Position numbers and translations under genes: made by a program. From assembly GCA_002946415.1 (NCBI GenBank), contig NJPS01000013.1, positions 806,001 to 870,000 on the forward strand: DNA of 64,000 bases, in the 5' to 3' direction. Below are positions 35,260 through 46,431 of the stretch, piece by piece; position 1 is the first letter of the stretch, and each line of letters begins with the position of its first letter. This stretch comes from Rutstroemia sp. NJR-2017a BVV2. Lineage: Eukaryota > Ascomycota > Leotiomycetes > Helotiales > Rutstroemiaceae. The notes under the pieces are model-generated. The model ran no database searches. It was not told where the DNA came from and saw nothing but the letters and a program-made list of their open reading frames with translations.

Positions 35260-36370
35260 CGTCTCCAAGTTCACCAACAAGTACCTATTTCGCTCCCTCT
35301 CACCTCCCGTTCACCTCCCTCACCACATCCAAAACACTTCCCAAACCCCGAACACAGATCACAAGCTCCATCTGGAAATCTCCCGAATGTTTCCTCCGCC
35401 AATTCTAACTCCAACTCTTTTTTATATATTTCTCCGCTTGAAACATCACTCATACTAACATCCGATATCTACCAACACCAACACCATTCCCAATAATATC
35501 AACATCCAAACCTACCATTCTAACTCACACACTTCGGTTCACCACCGACATAAGCCTCACTTTATTCCATAGCGATCAACCAGGTTCATATGAACCAAAT
35601 CTACAGCAACCAAGTCTTATTTCTCCTCAGCATCTTTCATCCAACACCATAACACCATCTAAGTCAACACCTACAGTACACAAATAACCGTCTCCTTCCA
35701 AACTCGCCACCAATGCATCTCACACTCTTCCAACCAACCAAATCCAACATCAACCCACACAACCCCAACTACTCAACCATCCTCCCCAAAGATTTCCCAA
35801 TTACCCGTCAACCCCGACTCCCGACCTTTCCCAGCTCACGATTCTTGAGACCGTAAAGATCAATATACTCGAATAAACAGGACCTATGGTTTTTTCCCAG
35901 ACTTCCACTAACCTCACAGCACACACACCCTCCCCCGACCCCGTCACCCTGAAGAGACGAACGAGGTAATACTAAACAGTGTGCGAAAAAAAAAACAAGG
36001 TAATCCACGGACTCTGAACAAACTCAATTGAAGAGATATTGTAACTTGTACGAATATTGGATATGATTCGATTGATTTTGATGAAGAGGGAGGAAAGTCT
36101 AGATATACGAGGAAATCAAGGTAAGGAGAGTCGAAGAGTGGAATACAACTGGGCTGTTAATGTTATAGCGATCCGGCGGCTCTACGGGGGCAGCCTTGCA
36201 GGGTAAGATGCATGCATGATAGGATTGAGCGACAGTCTTGGTGTTCATGAAAAGAGGGGTATACGCCTTTGCCTTGTGCCGCCCGATGACGATCCCCTGC
36301 TTTCTGTCCGGGTGTTACTCTGCATTTCAGTTCATGAGAGATAGTAATGCCGGTGAGCTGAAGATACACC
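35260..36370 (-). pseudogene. Decayed copy of the 26154-27905 locus
   Basis: The segment aligns in order and in the same orientation with the locus at 26.15-27.9 kb: C-terminal coding region (35380-35450 with 26300-26350), middle (35570-35770 with 27215-27390), N-terminal coding region (35790-35860 with 27415-27510), leader (36000-36180 with 27610-27770) and upstream part (36280-36370 with 27815-27905). Large internal deletions and many substitutions leave no open frame. The substitutions are strongly directional. A 44-base ungapped alignment on the left (35724-35767 with 27344-27387) has 21 differences: 11 T->C, 6 G->A, 3 G->C and 1 A->C. A 29-base alignment on the right (36063-36091 with 27670-27698) has 9 differences: 5 C->T, 2 A->G and 2 G->A. 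Confidence 0.85.
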
Positions 36371-36465
36371 AAGCACGATACTACCCGCGGGCTTTAGAAA
36401 ACCAATAATATTTCATTATCATCTACTCATCAGTCAAAAACTATCGTTATATATGTATACCTTAT
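36366..36465. repeat. Flank repeat shared with 30130-30228
   Basis: This continues the decayed copy and matches the region just upstream of the NLR gene. In this copy it follows the pseudogene directly, without the 2.2-kb segment found at 27906-30129. Confidence 0.6.
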
Positions 36466-36571
36466 GCATAAAGATATTCATCCAAATCACACAACTCCAA
36501 GAAGTCCGAACGATGCATCGAAACATGCATCCCGCAAACCCAACGCATACTCATTAAGTTACTCAACTCAT

Positions 36572-39087
36572 TCACGTAAAGCTGTTCCCTCCGGTTCCCT
36601 GACCCATGTTCGACGCAGCAAGACCATTACTCAATCTCCTAGGACCTCCACGCCCTACGCTCCCACCCATAACTCCAATAGGGCTGGACATCCTCGATTC
36701 GATTATCGACTCTCTTCGTTTCTTCATATCTATAGCGAGTGGTGGGCCTTCGACCACATCTAAGGCTTCTTCATTAAGGTCGGTAGCGTGACGTTCATCA
36801 CTAGCGAGTAGGCCAGTCTCTTCATCGTCTCTTGAAAGCAGTGATTCCTCCTCCTCATCATCACTGCCAGTACCGCTCTTGGTAAATCCCTCCATCTCCT
36901 CAAGATACCAAATAGGTATGGCACCAATGGCAGAGATCACCGCAAGGAGGAAATAAGGGGTAACGATGTATCCTTTCTCAAGACCCCATGTGAATGCTGC
37001 TCCAGTTAAAGCCGGCCCGATAGCTCTTCCAATGGCTGATATAGCGACCGCAACTCCATTCAAAGTGCCCAACACTCTTAAACTCACGGCAGAATTTGTG
37101 AGCAAGATCACCGAGCAAGGGAAGGCAAATATGACTGCGAACGACTTCACAATCATGATGGCGAACATGATGGCTTGCTGACTGGTAGGGTCCTCGATGA
37201 GAGCTGTGTATGGAGTCATCAAACAGATGAGAGGGAAAGTTATTCCACAGGCTTTGAAGCAATTCAAAACTCCGAAATAGCGTGCTGCTGGAGGGAAAAT
37301 GAGGAATTGAATAAAGCCACCAACCACACCATAAAGGGTGAAAAGAGTACCGATCCTGCTGTGCCCGATTCCGAAACCACCGGAGAATTTGAAAGGAAGC
37401 TGTGTGTTTGTGGGATCGTGAACCTGAGGTGGGTTGTGCATAAAAACAGGAAGAATTTGGTCATAGGCTACGGAGTGTAAGGCAAGGAAGGTATACGCAA
37501 TAAGATTGATAACGGATTGGCGAGTGAAAACCTCTCGAATGCTGGGTGGGGCAATGGGAGTCTTCTGTTTGGATGATCCGAAATTGTCTTGGAAAGCTTT
37601 CGCAGAATCCGACCCGGCAGAAGAGGTTGGTCTGAGAAGGGATGCTGAAGATTCATCGTATGCAGAGTGTTGATGGAAGTGCTTCTTGGGTCGATTCTGG
37701 CAGCAGAGAACCTTTGTAGAGCCTACCAATTTCTTTCCTAGCTCTATACCCACATCTTTCTTGTGACGTTTTGTTTCGAGCGTTTCCTGATGGTCATTAG
37801 CTTTGAGTGTATGCCTTACGTAGACCAACTCACCCTCAGGAACAGAAAGCCAGTTGCGATTCCAATTGTGAAAAGCCCGCTGGCCACAAGATTTGGCAAT
37901 GCAAAGGGAAATCTAAGAAGAAACTTGTTGTCTCCAAAAAGCTCGGGAAAGTTTTGTGCAGGCTTGGCGAGAAATCCTCCAAATGAAGGTCCAAAGATAG
38001 ATCCGAGACTCCACACGAGGGGCATGATAGAGAAAGCTCTAGGCTGTAACTCTTTCTGAGGAACCATTTCTGCTACCATTGTACGAATGATACCAACTAT
38101 GCTTGTTAGCTCAGGTCAGTGAACAAGCCTGTGTTGACAAACCGTTTCCGTTGCACGCTCCATGCAGCGCTCTTGCCAAGATAGCCATGGGCAAGCTGAC
38201 TGACATCCCCCAAAGAACACTACTGATCATGGTGGCTGTCAATGCAGTGAGAATTGCAGGTTTCCGCCCGAATTTATCAGAAGCTCTGCCCCACATCACG
38301 GCCGTCATGCACTGAGCAATCGAGAAGACACCCGAGGTGATGCCTGCCCACATAGCCACATTCTTCTTCTCGACCCCAAAACTCTCGATCATCTCGGGCT
38401 TCAAAGAGTTAGCAATCTGAAGGGTGGTAGAAAGTAGAGTTGCAAGAGAACTTACAAGATATGGGAAGACCGAAGTCAGAGCGACTGGCTCTGCAAATCT
38501 GCATATCGCTGAGAATCGTTAGTACGAATGGACGCAGATTGGCGAAGATCAGATTTGCTGGGATAGTTGAGTGTGCGCCGTGTGAAGTGACCATCATGAC
38601 ATGGAGACATAATTCGAAGGTGGAATGCATTCAAAAGACCAACGCGGCGTTTCAATCAATGCTCTCACGTCGTGAACGAGAACTCCATCACTGATCGCAT
38701 AGTGAAGGCAATGGCACAGTTGGTGTATTATTTAATTGGTTCAAGTTATGTATGTATTCTGACGGAGACAACAATTGGTGACAATCTTCGTAGGGACAGG
38801 AACATTTTCTTGGTGAGTGGGGATTTAGGCGGGGTATGTCATGCACCTAGGGTAAGGTGTAGTGTGGATGAACACAGCCGGCACCGGCCCACCAGAAAAA
38901 CGACCGAGTAAGTTGCTACAACTTCCCTTTCTCATCGCAACCGAAGATACTTTCAACGAGTTCGAAGTCGAAGATAATCCTGCTGGACAGTTTTAAACGC
39001 AGAGGAAGAACGGGGGAAGGGCTTACCAAGGATTGCCAGCTGTTTGGCAGGTAACTTTGCAGGACCTGATGCCTTTCGTTTGGCCAT
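36572..39087 (-). CDS. Major facilitator superfamily transporter
   Basis: Five exons: 39087-39027, 38508-38456, 38398-38143, 38096-37834 and 37786-36572. The introns are 518, 57, 46 and 47 bp, and the protein is 615 aa. The N-terminus (KLPAKQLAILAICRFAEPVALTSVFPYLPEM) is typical of the MFS group around yeast YCR023C and plant ZIF1-like carriers. The motif A loop GRASDKFGRKPAI lies between helices 2 and 3. Twelve helices can be placed, with a long central loop (about 215-300) holding many charged residues. The C-terminal tail is acidic and then basic (SGTGSDDEEEESLL, later MKKRRESIIESR). Such carriers export or store small molecules across vacuolar or plasma membranes, and the substrate here is unknown. 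The first intron is unusually long for this window, but its splice restores the helix-1 motif exactly. Confidence 0.88.
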
Positions 39088-40631
39088 GGCGAGGTCCTTT
39101 GTCTGCTTCCTCGACTTCCTCTGCTTATACTCTACGACCAGTTAAGGATTCTGAGAGACTTCAGGCGTGTGAAACGTGAAACATAGAAAGCTGCGAGCCT
39201 TGCTAGAACTGATCTGGGAAAGCAGCTATTTAAAGAGCCAATAATGTATGACAGATGGGCGGAATATGTCAAGACAAGTGGACGTAGGAGAGAGAGATAT
39301 ATAAAAGAAATGACAATGAACGAAGCATGGGAGGCGGTTCGGTTTAAGAAGGAGAGCGAAAAGTCTGGGTGAGTCTTGTGAAGGGACAGGGACGGAAAGA
39401 CGGTATACGGTAGTGGGGCAAAAGTTCGTGTGCAGAAGTATTTTTGATATGAATTAAGTAAGCAAGCAGGCAGTCAAGTGTCCAGAAAGTCGACAGCATG
39501 TGCAAGGATATTGCTGGAGTATACATAATCGTGAGTGTGACCGTTTCTGATTGGCCGATCCAACAATGATTCAACACAGGACATTGCTGATTGGGTGAAA
39601 AGTCGGAATGCAGGCCGATTATCGCTCTGCAGTGCCATCACGTGAAACATGCATTGTTGGTATTTTTGCCATGGGCCATTCTGGGCAAACTTTCCGCCCG
39701 GTCGCAAGCCATTTTCCGCATTCATCGGGCCCAGCAGACGCAGGAAGGGCAAGCCATGTCGACGGGCAGTTAAGGCTGAGGCTTGGTATGATGTCGACGG
39801 CAGTGTACGGGTTTGCATGAGATGCTGGAGAATGAGTTGATTGGTGTCGCTGGGGAGATCTGGAAAGGACGGGAGATATGGAGGATGTGGTTACACAGCT
39901 CTGAGCCTCTGACTTCTTATCAACACTTTATCAACACTGCCTGGCCCGATAAGACTTGCAGCGACTGGCCATCTGCCGTTCTGAGGTTGTACGGGCAGGC
40001 TGCGTATTGACTCCGTAAGACAAAGGGCTGATCACGCACCAGTATTTTCATATTGCTCACACTATGGTCTTTCTGCGTATACTTATGACGAATCAAAACC
40101 AAATGTATTACACCTCATTTTCTTCACCCATTTCGTCGGTATCTGATAGCGAATTGATATGGGTACCTGTGTGGCTATCCCGGAGTGGTCCCGACGAGTA
40201 CGGAATATCAAGTGCGAATGTTGTCATTGCCCTTCCGACCTCCCTAGATAGGCAAGGTCCTGTTTGCCGTTTCAGCATCCACTACTGTATCTTCTCTCCA
40301 CTCTGCAAACCATTGCTGGCTGTTGACTGGCACAACTGGCCGTCTGCTGCCGGGTATCACTTCAAAGCTTCCCCTTCCTTCTTACTGTAAGCTTCCGCGG
40401 ACGTCACCTTATCTAGTATCTACAGTAGTATCGGGAGCTTATATCTAGAGCTTCCACCCACACCCCGCATCCTTTCAATTAGCTCAGACAAACTCCAGCT
40501 TCGAGAGTCGGAGAATAATTGTCGCGATTGCTGGGACGTTCTCTTTCATCCTTTGAACCACTTCAATTGATTATTCTTGATGGTCCGGTCCCTCCTCCTC
40601 CTTTGATCCCTTCCTACTTCAAACCGTCACC
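39088..40631. promoter_or_regulatory. Divergent promoter region between MFS transporter and M28 peptidase
   Basis: About 1.5 kb lie between two divergent starts. No supported gene. The last 150 bases are C/T-rich, as in a leader, and end in the good start context caccATGag. Confidence 0.4.
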
Positions 40632-43117
40632 ATGAGTAGGAGCCTCAATGAGAAGATGGCAAACAATGAACGAACGCCATTGATCACCACCATCACCGTC
40701 GCTCCTCCTCGACAAAGATATCAACACCACACCGTTCGCCGTTTCTGCACCATTGCATTGTCATGCTGTTTACTCACTGCCACCTTCTTCTTCCTACTTC
40801 CGCTGGCCATCATCCCTCGACACCACGGAGATTGGCCCCATCGCAGACCTCACCAGGATAGGCCTGCGCTCACATACAAAGAACTTCAAGAAATTCTCCT
40901 CGAAACTCCCAAGGCTGAACTCGCACGAGAATGGAGCAAATATTACACCTCCGGACCTCACTTGGCTGGTGCGAATTATAGTCAGGTACTTTGGACACAA
41001 GAGAGATGGGAGGAATTCGGTATTAAGGCGGACATCGTGTCGTACGACGTGTACCTCAATTATCCTCGCGGACATCGATTGGCACTATACGAAAAGAAGA
41101 AGAACAAAGATAATGGAGATTTGGAGGAATGGGTTGTCAAAGATGAGGCTAGTTTGGAGGAAGATGTGCTTGAAGAAGACCCAACTACGGGGCTCAGCAA
41201 TCGTATCCCAACCTTCCACGGATACTCTGCCTCTGGAAATGTCACCGCTCCATACGTCTATGTCAATTATGGTACATACCAAGACTTTGAAGATCTAGTG
41301 AACGCCAACATTAGCTTGGAAGGGAAAATTGCTATCGCAAAGTATGGAGGCATTTTCCGTGGTCTCAAAATCAAGCGTGCGCAAGAATTGGGAATGGTTG
41401 GAGCCGTCCTCTTTACCGACCCTGGTGATGATGGAACAACCACTGAAGAAAATGGAGTCGAACAATATCCAAACGGACCAGCTAGAAACCCTAGCAGTGT
41501 TCAGCGAGGAAGTGCTCAATTCTTGAGTGTGGCACCTGGAGATCCGTAAGTTTTACCCCTCATCGGCTTAATTCCATTGTTTTCCTTGGCTGACGGTTAC
41601 GCAGTACTACCCCAGGTTACCCCTCTAAGCCCGGCGTTCCGCGACAGCCAGTCGATGGAGCAATTCCGTCCATTCCTTCTATTCCAATCTCTTACGTCGA
41701 CGCTTTACCTATCCTTAAATCTCTAAATGGTGTTGGACCAGGTCCGAAGGATTTGAATAAATGGTGGGAGCGAAACAACGGCTTGAAATATAAAGGTGTT
41801 GAATATAACGTTGGACCTTCTCCGGATAACCTCGTACTCAACTTGGTTAATGATGTTGAATATGTTACAACACCGTTGTGGAACGTTATTGGTGTTATTA
41901 ACGGTACTTTACTCGACGAAGTTATTGTTATTGGAAACCATCGCGATGCTTGGATCGCTGGTGGTGCAGGAGACCCCAACAGTGGTTCTGCTGCGCTCAA
42001 TGAGGTTATCAGAAGCTTTGGTATTGCCCTTTCCAAGGGATGGAAACCACTACGAACGATTGTCTTCGCAAGCTGGGATGGAGAAGAATATGGTCTCATT
42101 GGATCAACTGAGTGGGTCGAGGAGTACCTACCTTGGCTGAACCATGCCAACGTCGCATACGTTAACGTCGATGTCGGGACTACTGGTCCACGCTTCAGTG
42201 CATCCGCAAGTCCCCTTCTCAACAAGGTTCTCTATGAAATTACAGGCATAGTCCCATCACCCAACCAGACTATTCCAGGTCAAACGGTTCGCGATACTTG
42301 GAACGGTCACATCAGCACGATGGGAAGTGGTAGTGACTTTACTGCATTCCAAGATTTCGCTGGTATTCCTTCGATTGACATGGGCTTCGGACCTGATGTC
42401 AACCACGAAAGTACCCATGGTGCCGTTTACCAATACCATTCTAACTATGACTCTTTCCACTGGATGAGCACATATGGCGACCCTGGGTTCCACTACCATG
42501 CCACGATTGCCAAGATCTGGGCTCTCTATACCGCTAAATTGTCCGAAACCCCAGTCATCCCATTCAACGCAACCGACTATGCCGACGCATTGAAGAAATA
42601 CATCGAAACGGTCGAAAGCAAAATCGAATCCGCCATCATGGGCATCTCCTCCGAAGCCGAAGATCTCGAAGCCCGCGCCCGCCCCACCATCGCCCTCTCC
42701 TCATCCACCGGCTCCCTCCACACCCTCAAACTCTCCTTCCACAAACTCCACCACGCAGTCGCAGCCCTCCAAACCGCTGCCGCCCGCCACGATAGCCATG
42801 CCAGCGCTCTGGCTGAAAAAGCAGGCGAGGATATCCCGTGGTGGAAATGGACTACGAGAATTAAGCTGTATTATCGCGTGCGCAAGGTTAATGATAAGTA
42901 CAAGTATTTGGAGAGACAGTTCTTGTATAAGAAGGGTTTGGACGGTAGACCTTGGTTTAAACATGTGGTTTTTGCGCCGGGGCTTTGGACTGGGTATGCG
43001 GGGGCTGTTTTCCCTGGGTTGGTGGAGGCGATTGATGCGAAGGATTATGATAATGCGGGGAAGTGGGTGGATATTATTGAGAAGGCGTTGAAGAAGGCTG
43101 CGAAGAGTTTGCAGTAG
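40632..43117 (+). CDS. M28 metallopeptidase, transferrin-receptor/glutamate carboxypeptidase II type
   Basis: Two exons: 40632-41545 and 41605-43117 (59-bp intron with CTGAC branch site). The protein is 808 aa. It is a type II membrane protein: a short cytosolic N-terminus, one helix at about 38-61 (IALSCCLLTATFFFLLPLAII), then the lumenal or extracellular part. A PA domain is inserted in the first half (about 200-300). Zinc-site elements of the M28B family are in order: GNHRDAWIAGGAGDPNSG (His417, Asp428), SWDGEEYGLIGS (the two Glu), NVDVG (Asp) and YHSNYDSFHW (His). The C-terminal dimerisation domain is complete. The set agrees with an active aminopeptidase or carboxypeptidase of the vacuole or secretory route, as for yeast Tre1/Tre2 and human GCPII relatives. 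The last exon passes through a sharp C-rich to G-rich switch near 42830. Confidence 0.92.
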
Positions 43118-43807
43118 ATTGCTGGTGATGCGGTGGAGTGCTTATTATGCTGGGGATGGTGACTGGCTGTCTGGGGTTTGGCTGCACGGTTTCTACAGTA
43201 CATATGTAAATGCGCACATACGCTCAGAAGCACATACTGCTTGGTAGATGGGAGACTTTGGTCCTGCGTTGGTCTTTTTGGATTGATGATGGATACTACC
43301 TTGGATTTGTGGATGCAGCTTCTCTTCTAGAAATGAAAAAGAAACCATACTAGTAGATTACATATTCAAGAACTAAGTTTCACTATGCTTCTTCTTCTTC
43401 TTCTTCTTCTTCTTTTAAGAGCGTTGAAGGATAACACATACACACATGGTTAAATTGATCGTCCGACCAAATTACAATGATGTAGAATCCACACCCTAAC
43501 TCAGACGACCAGACATTTAGAACATACACCTACGTATAAGATACCCCAAGCATATCAAAACAACACAGCAAGAAGCACAAGGTGTCATAAGTAATTTATT
43601 TAATTGTAATAAGCAGGTATAGAATAGAGCAGAGTAGAGTAGAATTCCATACCTCTCTCTATCTATCTACCCCATCTACCTACATACCCTAATACTCAAC
43701 TCAACTCATTCAAGTCGAGTCAAGTCAGTTCCGAAAAGAATACCTAGGATATCCAGCATCCTATTCCAACCCATCCCATCCCATCCCAACCTAACCTATT
43801 TTCCTTT
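43118..43807. other. Convergent 3' region with simple repeats
   Basis: No gene seen. It contains nine CTT units at 43388-43414, short GAGTA-type repeats near 43625-43640, TCTA-type repeats near 43658-43680, and CCATC-type repeats near 43770-43790. The left part is G/T-rich (downstream arm of the peptidase switch) and the right part A/C-rich. Confidence 0.5.
43388..43414. repeat. CTT microsatellite, nine units
   Basis: A perfect 27-base trinucleotide run downstream of the peptidase gene. It is non-coding. Confidence 0.9.
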
Positions 43808-46431
43808 TTATGTTGCCTCGATATCACTATCGATGTTTACGAAATCGTAGTCTGCGTCGCTGTCTTCTACTTCTTCTACTTCTTCTTCTTCTTCTTCTTC
43901 GTCGTCGACTGCGGCGTCTTCGTCTTCGGCCTCCTCTTGCTCATCCTCATCCTCTTGCACTTCTACTTTTACTTCCATTTCCATATCTCTATCGACTTCA
44001 CTCCCCCTTTCCCCCTCCCCACCCTCCCCCGCACACCGCTTCCTCCTATCCGCGCACTAATCCAACAAGTCAGTAAAAATTCTCCTTTTCCCCAAACGAA
44101 AAAAATAAAAATAAAAACTCACATTAGCAGCATGCACAAACCACTCCGAATAATGTCCCCAATCCCCCTTCCTATACCTCACCCAAACCCCACAATCCCC
44201 ACACCTCCCTCTCCACAACCCCCTCCCCCCCGGAACCTCGCTCTCCTCCTCCGGGCCCGCAAACGGCCGCCCCGTCTCCGCGCATATCCCATGAAACAAA
44301 CAGCGATCGTTCCACCACGCCTCCGCGCCCCTGATCCAGCGCCCCGGACGACAGTACCCGCACCAGGCCTCTCCAGGACGGACGTATTGCGGTTGGAAGA
44401 GATTTTCCGGCTGCGGGGCAGAAGAAGAATTCGGAGAGCGCAAAGGCAACGGTGAGAGCTCCCGCGATTCCGAGGTTATGCTCGGACTGTCGGAGATGTA
44501 CAGGTTGGTGCAGATGTTGGGGAGACGCTTGGCTTGGAACGATTTCCGGATCGAGCGCTGGAAGAGCGGTTTTTCTGCTGGGTCGACGGATTCGCGCTCA
44601 TCGCGGTCGCGGTCGGAGCGCTTGCGTGATATAGAGGGGACGGGGGTGCTGTGGATGCCGTCGAAGAGGCGCTCCAGGTAGTTGTATGATCCGCTTATTT
44701 CGCTATCCGCCCAGCGATGTTGTGCGACGGCGATCTTAGCATTCTTCGCGTCGGTGATGGCAAGTTGATGTTTAGCCATCAGGATGACTTCGTTTTGGGA
44801 GAGATTATCCAAATCCATGTTCAGCGGGTCGTAAGACTTTTTCGAGGTGGAGCCGCAGGATACGGAGAAGAGACGTACGGCGAGATGCAGGTATTGGCTT
44901 GTGCTGGCGATGTGGTCTTGGAAGGCGCCGGTGGCGGCGAGTTCCATGAGGAGTTTGCGGACGTGGCTTTGGACGCAGAGGCTGTAGAAGACGGAGAGCC
45001 ACCAGTCGCGGCAGTTGAGACCGTTATTTTTGAAGAGAACCATGGTGAGGAGATCGAGGTAGTCTTTGAGGTAGCGGTCGAGACGGGAGAAGCAGTTTAG
45101 TTGGCAGGATGAGGTGGGGCAGGCTTCGTGGGTGAAGTGGGTGAGGTTGCATGAGTTGTGGGTTTGGAAGGCTTCGATGCAGGCTTGTAGGCAGAGGAAG
45201 GATTTTTGGATGAGTTGGTACTGTATGCTGTCAGTTTGTATACTTTTGGAGTTAAAGAAAAGAACTTACGTTTCGCTCTTGGATTTGATAAGTCACAGCC
45301 GCAGTGAGAAGTGTGAACACATCTGACAGATCCGAAGATTGAAGCGGCTGACCATTTGTGAAGATTTCCCGAAGACGCGAGTTGTTCTGAACCTCCCACA
45401 TGAGCCAAGTGACGCCATGACGCAGTGAGATATCTTTCTGTAATGTTTTTGGGTTGTGTTTGGCGGCAGCACTTGATATAGGAATGCTCGAGAAGAAGCT
45501 CCTGCAAGTCTCCCAGTGAGTCTTGCTCTCTGTAGTGCCTTCCGGAGGTTGGGTTGAGTTTTCTATTGTGTCAAGCAGACTATTCCGTTGCTGTTCGATT
45601 TCGTGCAAGAAGGAGTTTGCTGAACTTAGGTCGTCTGGTCTTGGGGATTGCTCGGATTTCGTTTCTTCCGAACTCTCGGCAGTCGTAACGATACTGGAAC
45701 GCCGAGGAGAGCATAATGTCACTGGTGGCAGCACATCCCGCAACGGTCCACGTCTACACCCAATTGATGACCAAGCGGTCGCTTTCTGTGGGCATGCGCT
45801 ACAAGGGGTTTGTGTATCGCACTAGTAATAGTTAGTGACCTCGATAACAACAGATATGAGTAGATCTTCATCGACTGACCTTTTTACCGAGGAATTTGCA
45901 CCTCCAACAAGCACCCAAATCCTTTACTGTCGCTACAGTATCACATGACTTTATCTTCAGTGGTGGACTAGTAATTGCTCGTCTCTTGCCGACTATTGGT
46001 TGCTCATGTGGAGTGTATCCCCTACCTTCCTGCTCGCTCTTCGTGTATGCGCCGGTCTCTTGTGAGAAATAAGCCTGGATGAAGCAGAAGGTGAATTGTT
46101 GAGGTCGGTGTACTGGTCCGGAAAGAGAACTGTTTGATGCGAGCATTCCCGTCGACTCTGACGTCCTCGAAGAAGCGAAGTTATGCCGAGAAGCCTCAGC
46201 AGACTTTGGCTGGGTGTCGTCACGTGGTCTGGCAACCTGTGAAGACTCGAGCTTGATCTGCGATTGATCGGTCGGCGCAGCGGTATCTGCACAGAAAAGT
46301 GAGGCCTCGCGATCCTTTGGAGTACCTGAACCGGAACCGCCTCGTATTGGCAAGGTCGCCATCGTTCCCACTGAGCTGCCTGTATATCTAGGACCTTCCT
46401 CCTCCAACAGAGCGGCGGTACTTTGCAGCAT
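43808..46431 (-). CDS. Zn2Cys6 regulator with DUF4451-like C-terminal domain
   Basis: Four exons, all phase 0: 46431-45880, 45821-45270, 45220-44123 and 44056-43808 (introns 58, 49 and 66 bp). The protein is 816 aa. A zinc cluster in the middle (residues 173-206) has Cys175, 178, 185, 191 and 194, and a sixth Cys at 206 after a longer last loop than usual. The first intron falls within it (FLGKK/CDTQTPC). Residues about 215-500 are helical, as in fungal regulators. The C-terminal domain holds WCGYCRPGRWIRGAEAWWND, CGDCGVWVRYR, and WFVHAAN joined to CADRRKRC, a Cys/His pattern I associate with DUF4451. The final 55 residues are almost all acidic, ending DFVNIDSDIEAT. The layout suggests a nuclear regulator. 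The DUF4451 codons lie where the plus strand has no G at all in 44161-44220. Confidence 0.82.

Noticed and set aside
35260..36370. RIP (repeat-induced point mutation) as the cause of decay of the duplicate
   Set aside because: RIP predicts C->T and G->A. The left arm shows mostly T->C together with G->A, and no C->T in the aligned 44 bases.
35260..36370. A local inversion as the cause of the A/C to G/T switch
   Set aside because: Both arms of the decayed copy align with the parent in the same orientation, so the right arm is not inverted.
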